64,000 nucleotides of DNA from Fibrisoma limi BUZ 3 (GTDB lineage Bacteria; Bacteroidota; Bacteroidia; Cytophagales; Spirosomataceae): the NCBI RefSeq assembly GCF_000296815.2, contig NZ_CAIT01000007.1, positions 558,001 to 622,000 on the forward strand, read 5' to 3'. Positions within the stretch are counted from its first letter, which is position 1; the number at the start of each line of letters is the position of its first letter. Made by a program: the position numbers and the translations under genes. The notes beneath the pieces were generated by a model. That model did no database searches, had not been told where the DNA came from, and worked only from the letters and a program-made list of their open reading frames with translations. This document shows positions 9,969 to 17,716 of the stretch, piece after piece.

Positions 9969-10027
9969 TCAATCCGGATGCCGGTCAACGAGCTGTTGTA
10001 AACCGGCATCCAACACTTAGTTCCTCA

Positions 10028-10936
10028 ATGAAAGCCAATACTATTTTAGAAACAATCGGCCAGACGCCCCATGTCCGGCTCAATCGGCTGTATCCGGGGT
10101 ATGAGGTCTGGATGAAACTTGAACGCGCCAATCCTGGTGCCAGTATCAAAGACCGCATCGCTCTGGCCATGATCGAAGACGCCGAACAGCGGGGGCTGCT
10201 TACGTCGGACAGCACCATTATTGAACCTACGTCGGGCAACACAGGTATTGGCCTGGCGATGGTCGCGGCCGTAAAGGGCTACAAGCTGATTCTGGTCATG
10301 CCCGAATCGATGTCCATCGAGCGCCGACGGATCATGGCGGCATACGGTGCTGAGTTTGACCTGACCCCCCGCGAACAGGGTATGAAAGGAGCTATCGCGC
10401 GGGCGCATGAACTCCTATCGGCCATGCCTAACGCGTGGATGCCGCAACAGTTCGACAACCCGGCCAACATTGACATTCACAAGCGCACCACGGCCCAGGA
10501 GATCCTCAATGATTTCCCGGATGGGTTCGATGCGCTCATTACGGGTGTGGGTACGGGCGGGCATATTACGGGCGTAGCGGAAGTCCTTAAAGCGCATTTC
10601 CCAAACCTGAAAACCTACGCCGTAGAACCGGAACTGTCGCCTGTCATCAGCGGGGGCGCAGCCGGTCCGCACCCCATTCAGGGCATCGGGGCCGGATTCA
10701 TCCCCAATAATCTGCATACCGATGTTCTTGACGGCACGGTCCAGGTGAGCAAGGAGGAAGCGTTTGCCTGGGCGCAGCGGGCGGCTAAAGAAGAAGGTAT
10801 CTTCATTGGAATTTCGTCAGGGGCCTCGCTGGCGGCTGTACACAAGAAACTTCCGGACATTCCGACTGGCAGCCGCATCCTGACCTTCTGCTACGATACC
10901 GGCGAACGGTATTTATCAATCGAGGGGTTGTACTGA
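10028..10936 (+). CDS. cysK: Cysteine synthase (O-acetylserine sulfhydrylase)
   Basis: 302 residues, standard for the family. It converts O-acetylserine and sulfide to cysteine using pyridoxal phosphate. The PLP lysine is in GASIKDRIA, the substrate loop is [12 protein letters not shown], the phosphate-binding glycine loop is [10 protein letters not shown], and the C-terminal SSGASLAA is intact. It lies downstream of cysE, whose product supplies its substrate. CysK versus CysM cannot be decided firmly from sequence alone. Confidence 0.95.
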   Translation: MKANTILETIGQTPHVRLNRLYPGYEVWMKLERANPGASIKDRIALAMIEDAEQRGLLTSDSTIIEPTSGNTGIGLAMVAAVKGYKLILVMPESMSIERRRIMAAYGAEFDLTPREQGMKGAIARAHELLSAMPNAWMPQQFDNPANIDIHKRTTAQEILNDFPDGFDALITGVGTGGHITGVAEVLKAHFPNLKTYAVEPELSPVISGGAAGPHPIQGIGAGFIPNNLHTDVLDGTVQVSKEEAFAWAQRAAKEEGIFIGISSGASLAAVHKKLPDIPTGSRILTFCYDTGERYLSIEGLY

Positions 10937-10952
10937 CCCCGTACAGTGAGCT

Positions 10953-11822
10953 TTACACTTGTTTTGCAAACTGCTCGATGGTTGTTCGGGGTTCGCCCAG
11001 ATCGGCCCAGGTAGTTCCGGCTTCAAACTCTTCAGGGTACTTGTTCAGAGCCTCGGTGATATGGGCACCGTAGTTCATCTGCTGTGAGAATTTACCCGCT
11101 ACGCGCATAATCCAGTGCGGAGCCGTCGTAACCGTCAGCTTTTCCTTCGGGTAGGCGGCTACAAAGCGTTCGGCGGCTTCGTGCTGGGTCATGGGTTCGG
11201 GCCCCTGAATCACGTACTCCTGATGCTGCCCCTCCTGAGCGATCTGAAACGCCTTCGCCACCTGCCTGCCATAATCGATCCCCGCTACGTACCACGGCCG
11301 CACCGGCGACCGGCCCGCCATCAGAATACGACTTCCCTGTTTCTGGGTGTAAAACAGGCTATCCATGAAGCACGACGGGTAAAAAATACTGTACGGCAGG
11401 CCGGATTCTTTAATCAGCCGCACGGCCTCGTGCTTGATGTCGAACACCCACCAGTGGAACCCATCCATGCCCTGGTACCGCATAATAATCGACGACAGGT
11501 AGCCAATACGTTTCACACCCACCTGCCTGGCAACCTGAATCAAATTGATTAGCCCGTCGGTTTCAGTGTGGAAATCAGTAGGTTTCTCGTCTTGTTTTAC
11601 AGATAGGTTCAGATAAACCGCGTCTGTACCCTGCAATGCCTCGTTCAGACTGGCAGGCTTCGCCAGATCGCCAAAAACGACCTCGGCCCCTGAAAACTGC
11701 GTTCGGGTTCTGGCAACATCACGAGCTACGATACGTACTGCAAACCCGGCTTTTATTAACTGCTCGGTAACGGGTCTGCCAAGCATCCCGGTAGCTCCGA
11801 TTATGGCGATGGTAGATAGCAT
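10953..11822 (-). CDS. NmrA/NAD(P)H-binding family protein
   Basis: 289 residues. The N-terminus IAIIGATGMLGRPVTEQL is the Rossmann GxxGxxG nucleotide loop of atypical short-chain dehydrogenases. The middle SYLSSIIMRYQG and the C-terminal part fit NmrA-like NAD(P)H-binding proteins, many of which are redox sensors or lack catalysis. It converges with cysK (16 bases between stops) and diverges from the xylanase gene. Specific function unknown. Confidence 0.8.
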   Translation of the reverse strand: MLSTIAIIGATGMLGRPVTEQLIKAGFAVRIVARDVARTRTQFSGAEVVFGDLAKPASLNEALQGTDAVYLNLSVKQDEKPTDFHTETDGLINLIQVARQVGVKRIGYLSSIIMRYQGMDGFHWWVFDIKHEAVRLIKESGLPYSIFYPSCFMDSLFYTQKQGSRILMAGRSPVRPWYVAGIDYGRQVAKAFQIAQEGQHQEYVIQGPEPMTQHEAAERFVAAYPKEKLTVTTAPHWIMRVAGKFSQQMNYGAHITEALNKYPEEFEAGTTWADLGEPRTTIEQFAKQV

Positions 11823-12165
11823 GTGAAGGAAGCGACAGGTAATGTCTTATTGCCTGTCAAATGTAATCAGCATTCAAATACACCAACTGCCTTTCCTGTT
11901 AACTAGCCACTGAAGTATAATTTTTAAACAAATTTTTATTTTAAATTTTATGCAATCGATTGCAAATAAACAATTCATATGATACCTTTAAAACGCTTTA
12001 AATCACCCTCTTTTTTACGTATCAACCCTTACTAATCGGCTGGAGTACAATGCTTGCCTGGTTGATTCTTGCTACGGATTGCATCGATCTTCTCGGGTTT
12101 TCTCTCTACATCCTGTGATTAAAAAGGGAATCTCAACGTGCAACTCTTTATTTCCTATACCGCTT
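11823..12165. promoter_or_regulatory. Regulatory region upstream of the xylanase gene
   Basis: 343 bases without a gene, clearly AT-richer than its surroundings. It contains the perfect palindrome at 11951-11964 and, 20 bases after the TTG in its right half (11960-11962), a TACCTTTA at 11983-11990 close to the Bacteroidota -7 consensus TAnnTTTG. The operator would then overlap the -33 box. The remaining about 175 bases to the xylanase start form a long 5' leader with no recognisable riboswitch. Confidence 0.55.
11951..11964. promoter_or_regulatory. LacI-type operator, xylanase gene
   Basis: Perfect 14-bp palindrome TGCAATCGATTGCA with the central CG typical of LacI-family operators. Identical copies occur at 44063 and 48017, with imperfect ones at 44340 and 43087, all around the locus that contains a lacI-type gene. 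It lies 202 bases before the xylanase start and overlaps the candidate -33 element. Confidence 0.8.
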
Positions 12166-14571
12166 ATGTTAAGAAAAACTACGTTACTAACCCTGGGGCT
12201 GATGACCAGCCTCTCCTTTGCTGCCCTGGCTCAGAATGAGCCGGTTATCGTGCAGGCGGAGTCCGGTGCTATTCCACCGGCTGATCCGCCGATTTTTGAG
12301 AACATCACTGAATCCGGTGTTCAGTTCCTGCGCGTCCAGGCCGACTTTGCCGCTACGCAGAATCCAGGCACAGCCAGCCGGGTAATTTCGTACACCGTTA
12401 CGTTTCCTGCGGCTGGTACGTATGAGCTTTACGCCCGGTTACGAGTAGGCCCCGGTAATTTTAACGACGACAGTTTCTACCAGGCTACTTCGTTTGGTAC
12501 TAAGTCAGCGACAAACAACAGCGACTGGGCGCTGGCCAATGGTCTGGCATCGGGGGGCTTCACGGCGCTAACAGCCTACGTAGAAGGAAATGGTACCGCA
12601 GGCAATAATACCTGGAAGTGGGTGCGACTCTCCGACTTCACGGGTGTTCGCCTTACAGTACCAGCCGGCAACCTGACGCAGACATTCCAGATTGGTAGTC
12701 GCGAAAACGGCCTGGACTTCGATAAGTTGGCCTTTGGCCCGGTGGGCGTTCGCTACACCGTAGCTAATCTCGACAACGGCCAACCGGGTACGACGAATCC
12801 TCCGCCCCCGCCATTCACTCCGACGGGTCCGCCGATTGCAACGGGAAAGCCTAAGACACTGGGGGGCGTCTACAGTACCCCGCAAATCCCCAACTTTACG
12901 GCCTACTGGAACCAGGTCGTTCCTGAAAATGCCGGTAAATGGGGATCGGTCGAAGCGACGCGGGATGTCATGAACTGGACGGAACTCGACGCGGCCTACA
13001 AGCTGGCCAAAGACAACGGTTATCCGTTCCGTTTCCACGTACTGGTCTGGGGCAATCAGCAACCGTCCTGGATTGAGAACCTGCCGCCTGCTGAGCAATT
13101 GGAGGAGATCAAGGAGTGGTTTGCGGCCGTGGCCCAGCGCTATCCCGCCATTGACTTCCTGGAAGTCGTTAACGAACCGACCAATGACCCACCCAGCCAG
13201 CCGGGTAGCGGAGGTGGTAATTACATCAATGCCCTCGGCGGTAACGGCTCAACCGGCTGGGACTGGATTTTGACCTCTTTCCGGCTGGCCCGCGAGTATT
13301 TCCCGAAGACCACCAAGCTGATGCTCAACGACTATAACGTTGAAACCAACAACGCCAACAGCCAACGGTATCTGACTATAGTGAACCTACTGAGAGCCGA
13401 GAACCTGATCGATGCCATCGGTATGCAGGGCCACGCGTTTTCGACCCGTTTCGCGTCGGCCGATGCACTTCGGGCTAACCTCAACGTGTTTGCGGCAACC
13501 GGCCTACCCATCTATATCACCGAGTTTGACATCGATGGTGCAACGGATGAAATCCAACTGCAGGAATACCAGCGCGTTTTTCCAATTTTCTGGGAGCACC
13601 CGGCCGTGAAAGGCGTAACGCTGTGGGGCTATCGGCCTGGCCACTGGCGAACGGCTCAGGGCGCCTTCATTGCCTACGAAAACGGTGCCGAACGTCCTGC
13701 ACTGGTCTGGTTGAGAAATTACGTGCAGAATGCCTCGCTGCTCGCCATTACCAGCTTCAACTGTAAATACACGGGTTCAGTGCTGTCGGGCGTTGACTTT
13801 GTGGTCGGCAACAAAGACGGCTCCTATACGCCTGGTGTCCCCCCGCTGTTTATCAACGGTGTAACGGCAAATGGCCAGTTAGGCACACCCTATACGTACT
13901 CGTTTGATGCAAACCAAAGCACGCTGGCAATTCAGGATCAGGCAACCCGTACAACTTATGCCGTCTGGGATTTCCGCCAGGCCTGCGCAACCGGCCCTAC
14001 GCCTACGCCTTCCGGTACATTTGCCATCACGGCTGTAACGGGTGTGAGTTGCACCACGGTGACGCCTTACCAACGTATTGTCACGTTTACGCCCCAGTAT
14101 TCGGGCCTGAACGGGCAGGCTATTACGTTCTCCGTTGTGAATGAAACGTTGCCGACCACGGAACCAGGACCGTATACGCTGACACTGTACACCGACAACC
14201 CGACCGTAACCCTGCGGGCCGAGCAGGCCGGTACAGCAGGAGCCACTACGTACCCATTCAACTGGGTTGCGGCCTGTCCGAGCGCTAATGCGCGAAGAGG
14301 TGCGGCTGAGCAGGAATTGCCCTTGAGCCTGTCTATTCTGGGTAATCCAACACTTTCTGAAACGGTGCAGGTTGACGTGCGGGGAGCCGCCGGCCAATCG
14401 GTCCGACTTCAGTCACTCAACAGCCAGGGACAGCCGTTGAGCGAAGTTACCATCCATGCAGCCACATCATCCGAACGCGCGACGCTGAAACTCGGCCAGT
14501 CGGCAGGTATGTATTTCCTGAAAGCCACTACGTCGACGCAGCAGCAAGTGATTAAGGTGATGAAGCAGTAG
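12166..14571 (+). CDS. T9SS-secreted GH10 endo-beta-1,4-xylanase with N-terminal CBM
   Basis: 801 residues from ATG 12166, chosen because the Sec signal (residues 1-22, ending ALAQ) starts there. Residues about 25-195 form a CBM6/35-like beta-sandwich (VIVQAESGA, PAAGTYELYARLRVG, NGLDFDKLAFGP), then a proline-rich linker, then a GH10 barrel (about 225-550) with acid/base Glu337 in VVNEPT and nucleophile Glu453 in YITEFDID. A further beta-domain and a T9SS type A sorting domain (last about 75 residues, AGMYFLKATT and QVIKVMKQ) follow. It cuts the xylan backbone at the cell surface or outside. A LacI operator upstream links it to the GH43/xylA locus 30 kb away, and a strong terminator follows. 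Confidence 0.95.
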   Translation: MLRKTTLLTLGLMTSLSFAALAQNEPVIVQAESGAIPPADPPIFENITESGVQFLRVQADFAATQNPGTASRVISYTVTFPAAGTYELYARLRVGPGNFNDDSFYQATSFGTKSATNNSDWALANGLASGGFTALTAYVEGNGTAGNNTWKWVRLSDFTGVRLTVPAGNLTQTFQIGSRENGLDFDKLAFGPVGVRYTVANLDNGQPGTTNPPPPPFTPTGPPIATGKPKTLGGVYSTPQIPNFTAYWNQVVPENAGKWGSVEATRDVMNWTELDAAYKLAKDNGYPFRFHVLVWGNQQPSWIENLPPAEQLEEIKEWFAAVAQRYPAIDFLEVVNEPTNDPPSQPGSGGGNYINALGGNGSTGWDWILTSFRLAREYFPKTTKLMLNDYNVETNNANSQRYLTIVNLLRAENLIDAIGMQGHAFSTRFASADALRANLNVFAATGLPIYITEFDIDGATDEIQLQEYQRVFPIFWEHPAVKGVTLWGYRPGHWRTAQGAFIAYENGAERPALVWLRNYVQNASLLAITSFNCKYTGSVLSGVDFVVGNKDGSYTPGVPPLFINGVTANGQLGTPYTYSFDANQSTLAIQDQATRTTYAVWDFRQACATGPTPTPSGTFAITAVTGVSCTTVTPYQRIVTFTPQYSGLNGQAITFSVVNETLPTTEPGPYTLTLYTDNPTVTLRAEQAGTAGATTYPFNWVAACPSANARRGAAEQELPLSLSILGNPTLSETVQVDVRGAAGQSVRLQSLNSQGQPLSEVTIHAATSSERATLKLGQSAGMYFLKATTSTQQQVIKVMKQ

Positions 14572-14583
14572 CCAACAATACAG

Positions 14584-14630
14584 AACGGCGCGCCGATCTT
14601 TCGTTAGATCGGCGCGCCGTTTCCTTATTC
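14584..14630 (+). terminator. Strong hairpin terminator after the xylanase gene
   Basis: A perfect 16-bp stem (AACGGCGCGCCGATCT at 14584-14599 with its complement at 14606-14621) around a TTCGTT loop, followed by TTCCTTATT. It begins 12 bases after the xylanase stop. Confidence 0.85.
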
Positions 14631-14671
14631 GGCCTACAAAAGCCATTCACCATCAGGAAGCAACAGATGCG

Positions 14672-15139
14672 TTAGGACTGCTGAGGCATCAAGATTGTCA
14701 TGCCATGCTCGGCAAAGATCTCGACGATTCGGGCCATGTCGGGCTCCCCCGGTGGCAAGGCTGCCAGCTTTTCAAAAAACTCTTCAAAACTGCCCCCTGG
14801 CACCACCGTAAATATGGCTTTGACGGCTTTACTCCCTGCATTCTGGAAACCATGAGGCACAAATCGGGGGAAGAAGATTCGATCTCCCGCCTTAGCCACA
14901 AACTGTTGATCTCCCAGCATGACTTCCAACTCACCCTCCAGTACGTAAATTAGCTCATCTTCACGTTCGTGAACGTGGGGCGGTAAGCTCAGACCCGGTG
15001 GGGTGATCAGTTCAAAGACGTAGTAATTGCCCTCAGTAGTATGTTGGGTAAAGAGTGCCGTGATGGCATGGCCCAGCACGTTGAATTGTTTGCCTTCGCC
15101 CTGGCGAACCACCCCGCCGGTAGTAGTCATTGATTGCAT
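14672..15139 (-). CDS. Cupin-domain protein (paralogue A)
   Basis: 155 residues (or 152 from ATG 15130). A single cupin barrel with metal motif 1 PPHVHEREDELIYVLEGE (two His, one Glu) and motif 2 FVPHGFQN. Such small cupins bind a metal and may be dioxygenases or quercetinase-like, or sensors. The C-terminal tail FAEHGMTIL resembles the tail of the second cupin at 16479, which is a paralogue. It lies just downstream of a decayed Crp-type regulator remnant, mirroring the intact regulator-cupin pair 2 kb away. Confidence 0.85.
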   Translation of the reverse strand: MQSMTTTGGVVRQGEGKQFNVLGHAITALFTQHTTEGNYYVFELITPPGLSLPPHVHEREDELIYVLEGELEVMLGDQQFVAKAGDRIFFPRFVPHGFQNAGSKAVKAIFTVVPGGSFEEFFEKLAALPPGEPDMARIVEIFAEHGMTILMPQQS

Positions 15140-15223
15140 AGTTTTGGTTCGTTTACTTGAAGAAAAGGTATTGATTACTGGACAAAGCTATCGGGACGAG
15201 TACCCGCAAAACGTTCACCTAGG

Positions 15224-15334
15224 TTAAGAAATCAGGACAGCCCCCTAATTTTCTTGTAGATATAGTTCCGCAATGGAGACTTGACGCCGAAAAAAGATGA
15301 CCAGGCAGAGCTGTAGTTATTGGATAAAGCGCAC
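15224..15334 (-). pseudogene. Decayed 3' fragment of a Crp/Fnr-family regulator gene
   Basis: On the minus strand this stretch aligns with the last about 35 codons of the intact regulator at 16981 (IASYFGIKPQSLSRIRRKI versus SSAWSSFFGVKSPLRNYIYKKI here), including the bases around the stop and about 15 bases beyond it (shared AACGTTTT block at 15208 and 16965). It contains an in-frame stop upstream and a one-base deletion near the end, and the 5' three quarters of the gene are missing. The order regulator then cupin is kept. Non-functional. Confidence 0.6.
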
Positions 15335-15397
15335 AATCCTATCTGATTCCCTATTTAGCGACGTTTAGTGACGCCTTGTATCAGGTCAGCTATCTGA

Positions 15398-16408
15398 TTA
15401 AAACGTCACTTTCAGAAGCGTACCATCCCCCAGGCTGGTTACATAAGCCGTATGGTTGTTGGCTATCTTGAGGTCGGTTGGCATATTCAGCTTGTCAAGC
15501 AATACATCACTGGTCGTGCCTTTGGCCCGTAGCAAGCGCCCTGTGTTTTTCATGAAGCCTGTGGGTCCAAATACGGCATGTTCCAGTACGAGGTAATTAC
15601 CACTTCCATCATTTTCTACATCCACCAGACTATTAAAAGCTTGTTGGAACACACTAAGATTCCCTTGCAGGTCCATCCGGTACAGTAGGGCTTTACCAGC
15701 CGGAAACGGGAAGCCTAACAAGGTGCTAATGGCGAATTGCTTACCATCGTAGGTAATGCCGGTAGGCACGGATTCGATGACGGGTGGGCCCGGCGGAGGA
15801 CCGGCTGGGTTCGGATTCTGGATACCAGGCACTTCTGTAACAATGCTAAACTGACCAGCAGGAGAGCGACGAACGATTGCATTGGCACCCGCATCGGTAA
15901 AGTAAAGAGCACCATCCGGCCCGAGCGTCATGTTGTACGGGTGCGATTCGCCGGTTTTAGTTGTAGGCTGCGCCAGTACAAACTGCTGAATTGGTTCAGG
16001 CGTCAGGGTAGCAGCCGAAATAGCTGGATCACCCGTTTTGAACGATGCCAGATTCAGCTTGTACAGTCCTTTGGCATTCAACACGTAGAGCACACCATTT
16101 GCCATCAGGAGGTGGTCTGTAGCATCCAGTTCGTTATCCGGGCGTTTAAAGGAGTACAGACCCGTAATGACCGGATGAACCTTTCCATCGGAGGTAATTT
16201 CGGATACCCGGCCGTCGTTTTGACCGGTTCCCTGCTCGCTGACGAAGACACGTCCGGAAGCATCCGTTTCGACGCCAATAGGAGCTACTAAACCCGTAGC
16301 GAACGTAGTGGCAGTTGGGGTGACAGCCGGAACGTTTTGGTGATCCTGGCAGCTAGTGATTAATCCTCCAGCTAGTAGTACGCCTAGCGTAAGTTGTCGA
16401 GTAAACAT
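15398..16408 (-). CDS. ScyD/ScyE-family propeller lipoprotein
   Basis: 336 residues with lipoprotein signal ending GLITSC. The body is an NHL/SMP-30-like propeller: ATGLVAPIGVETDASGRVFV, SHPYNMTLGPDGALYFTD, PTGITYDGKQFAIST and a C-terminal VTSLGDGTLLKV. This arrangement matches the ScyD/ScyE family, named from cyanobacterial scytonemin clusters but widespread in other phyla with unknown role. It probably faces the periplasm or outer membrane. It sits between two cupin/regulator cassettes, with no evidence that it is functionally tied to either. Confidence 0.8.
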   Translation of the reverse strand: MFTRQLTLGVLLAGGLITSCQDHQNVPAVTPTATTFATGLVAPIGVETDASGRVFVSEQGTGQNDGRVSEITSDGKVHPVITGLYSFKRPDNELDATDHLLMANGVLYVLNAKGLYKLNLASFKTGDPAISAATLTPEPIQQFVLAQPTTKTGESHPYNMTLGPDGALYFTDAGANAIVRRSPAGQFSIVTEVPGIQNPNPAGPPPGPPVIESVPTGITYDGKQFAISTLLGFPFPAGKALLYRMDLQGNLSVFQQAFNSLVDVENDGSGNYLVLEHAVFGPTGFMKNTGRLLRAKGTTSDVLLDKLNMPTDLKIANNHTAYVTSLGDGTLLKVTF

Positions 16409-16478
16409 GAATGTATGATTAAATTTAATTTTTGCTACTTGTCAATAAAAATTGTATTCAGTACATCGCTTGAATGAG

Positions 16479-16919
16479 CTAACTAGCCTTTACCGGTTCC
16501 AGCCCATGCTGCTTCATGATGGCTAGAACCCGTTGCATATCCGGTGGACCACCCGCATTGATCACCTCGGCTAGTTCGCGGAAGTAGGTAGGGCCAATTG
16601 TAGCCGGTGATAGTGCGCAAAGCACGCGGGCAGTCTGAGGGTGATTGTTGGTAAATCCATGCACCAGTCCACGCTTAATAAATAACTTGTCACCGGGGTT
16701 CAGGAGTCGTGTATCGGCGCCGTGCAGCATTGTCAACGTCCCTTCCAGCACATATAGCGTTTCGTCGACATCTACATGAAAGTGTGGAGCTGGTACTCGG
16801 GCATTGGACGGAACCAGCATTTCAAACATCACCAGACTCCCGTCGGTGTCCTGGCCATCGACCAAGAAGTTCAACTGCAAACTCCCAATTGTAATCTGCT
16901 CTTTAAAGAAGGGGAACAT
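16479..16919 (-). CDS. Cupin-domain protein (paralogue B)
   Basis: 146 residues. The cupin core has metal residues in PAPHFHVDVDETLYVLEG and the second motif GLVHGFTNN. The tail (PDMQRVLAIMKQHGLEPV) parallels that of the cupin at 14672 (PDMARIVEIFAEHGMTIL), which supports an ancient duplication. It begins 61 bases after the stop of the intact Crp-type regulator on the same strand and is probably its target or operon partner. Confidence 0.85.
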   Translation of the reverse strand: MFPFFKEQITIGSLQLNFLVDGQDTDGSLVMFEMLVPSNARVPAPHFHVDVDETLYVLEGTLTMLHGADTRLLNPGDKLFIKRGLVHGFTNNHPQTARVLCALSPATIGPTYFRELAEVINAGGPPDMQRVLAIMKQHGLEPVKAS

Positions 16920-16980
16920 AGGACTGATGTTTTATTAGGCAAAAGTGGCGGGGCAGCGGAGTTCAAAACGTTCACCTATG

Positions 16981-17592
16981 TTAACAAATCAGGGCAGGCA
17001 GCATGATTTTCCTACGAATGCGGCTCAACGACTGGGGCTTGATGCCGAAATAGGAGGCTATGTAGTGCTGCGGAATACGTTGCACGATGTCCGGAGCGTC
17101 TTCATGGAGTTTGAGGTATTTCTCCTCGGCCGACTGGGTTTGCCATTCAATGAGCTTGCGCTGGGCCGCTTCGAGCGTTCGGCGGGAGTGAACCCGATAC
17201 CAGGCTTCAAGCGCCGGAATCTGCTCCATAGCTTCCTCCCAGCCATCCTTATCGAAGTAAACAATTTCGGAATCTTCCAGCGCGTGAATGCTGTAACTGG
17301 AAGGCCGGTTGGAATATAAACTGGTTTTATCGCCCGCCCACATGCCGGGAAAGGCAAAGAACACGGTAAATTCATCTCCGGCATCATTGGTATGAAAAGC
17401 CCGCAGACAGCCCCGATTGACGTAAGCAACCAGGTGGGCATGCTCGTTTTGGAGGTTAAAGAATTCCTTTCTCCTGAGCTTTTTTACCCCCAGATAACCG
17501 ATTAATTGCTTAAACTCATCGTCGGTGAAGATGTGATTACCCGTCGTGTCAAGAGTACGTCGCAGGGAGAGAAACTTCTCGTAGTTTTCCAT
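16981..17592 (-). CDS. Crp/Fnr-family transcriptional regulator
   Basis: 203 residues from ATG 17592. The N-terminal half is a cyclic-nucleotide-binding-type barrel (YVNRGCLRAFHTNDAGDEFTV, FAFPGMWAGDKTSLYSNRPS), and the C-terminal half a winged helix ending ASYFGIKPQSLSRIRRKI, the recognition helix typical of Bacteroidota Crp-like regulators. It lacks the cysteine cluster of Fnr, so it is not an iron-sulfur sensor. It precedes a cupin gene, and a decayed copy of the same arrangement lies at 15224. Confidence 0.88.
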   Translation of the reverse strand: MENYEKFLSLRRTLDTTGNHIFTDDEFKQLIGYLGVKKLRRKEFFNLQNEHAHLVAYVNRGCLRAFHTNDAGDEFTVFFAFPGMWAGDKTSLYSNRPSSYSIHALEDSEIVYFDKDGWEEAMEQIPALEAWYRVHSRRTLEAAQRKLIEWQTQSAEEKYLKLHEDAPDIVQRIPQHYIASYFGIKPQSLSRIRRKIMLPALIC

Positions 17593-17716
17593 AAAATAGA
17601 CAGTTGAAGCGGTCAAACGTTATTTTGCGCAGGCCATTTACTTAGCCTTAAACCTTCTCCACAAGTCTACTAGGATGCGTCTACAAACAGGTGGACTCCT
17701 GTTCGAAAAAGGTGGA

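Noticed and set aside
15888-15897. CGATTGCA half-site in the ScyD-like gene
   Set aside because: Only one half-site, inside coding sequence and far from any promoter.
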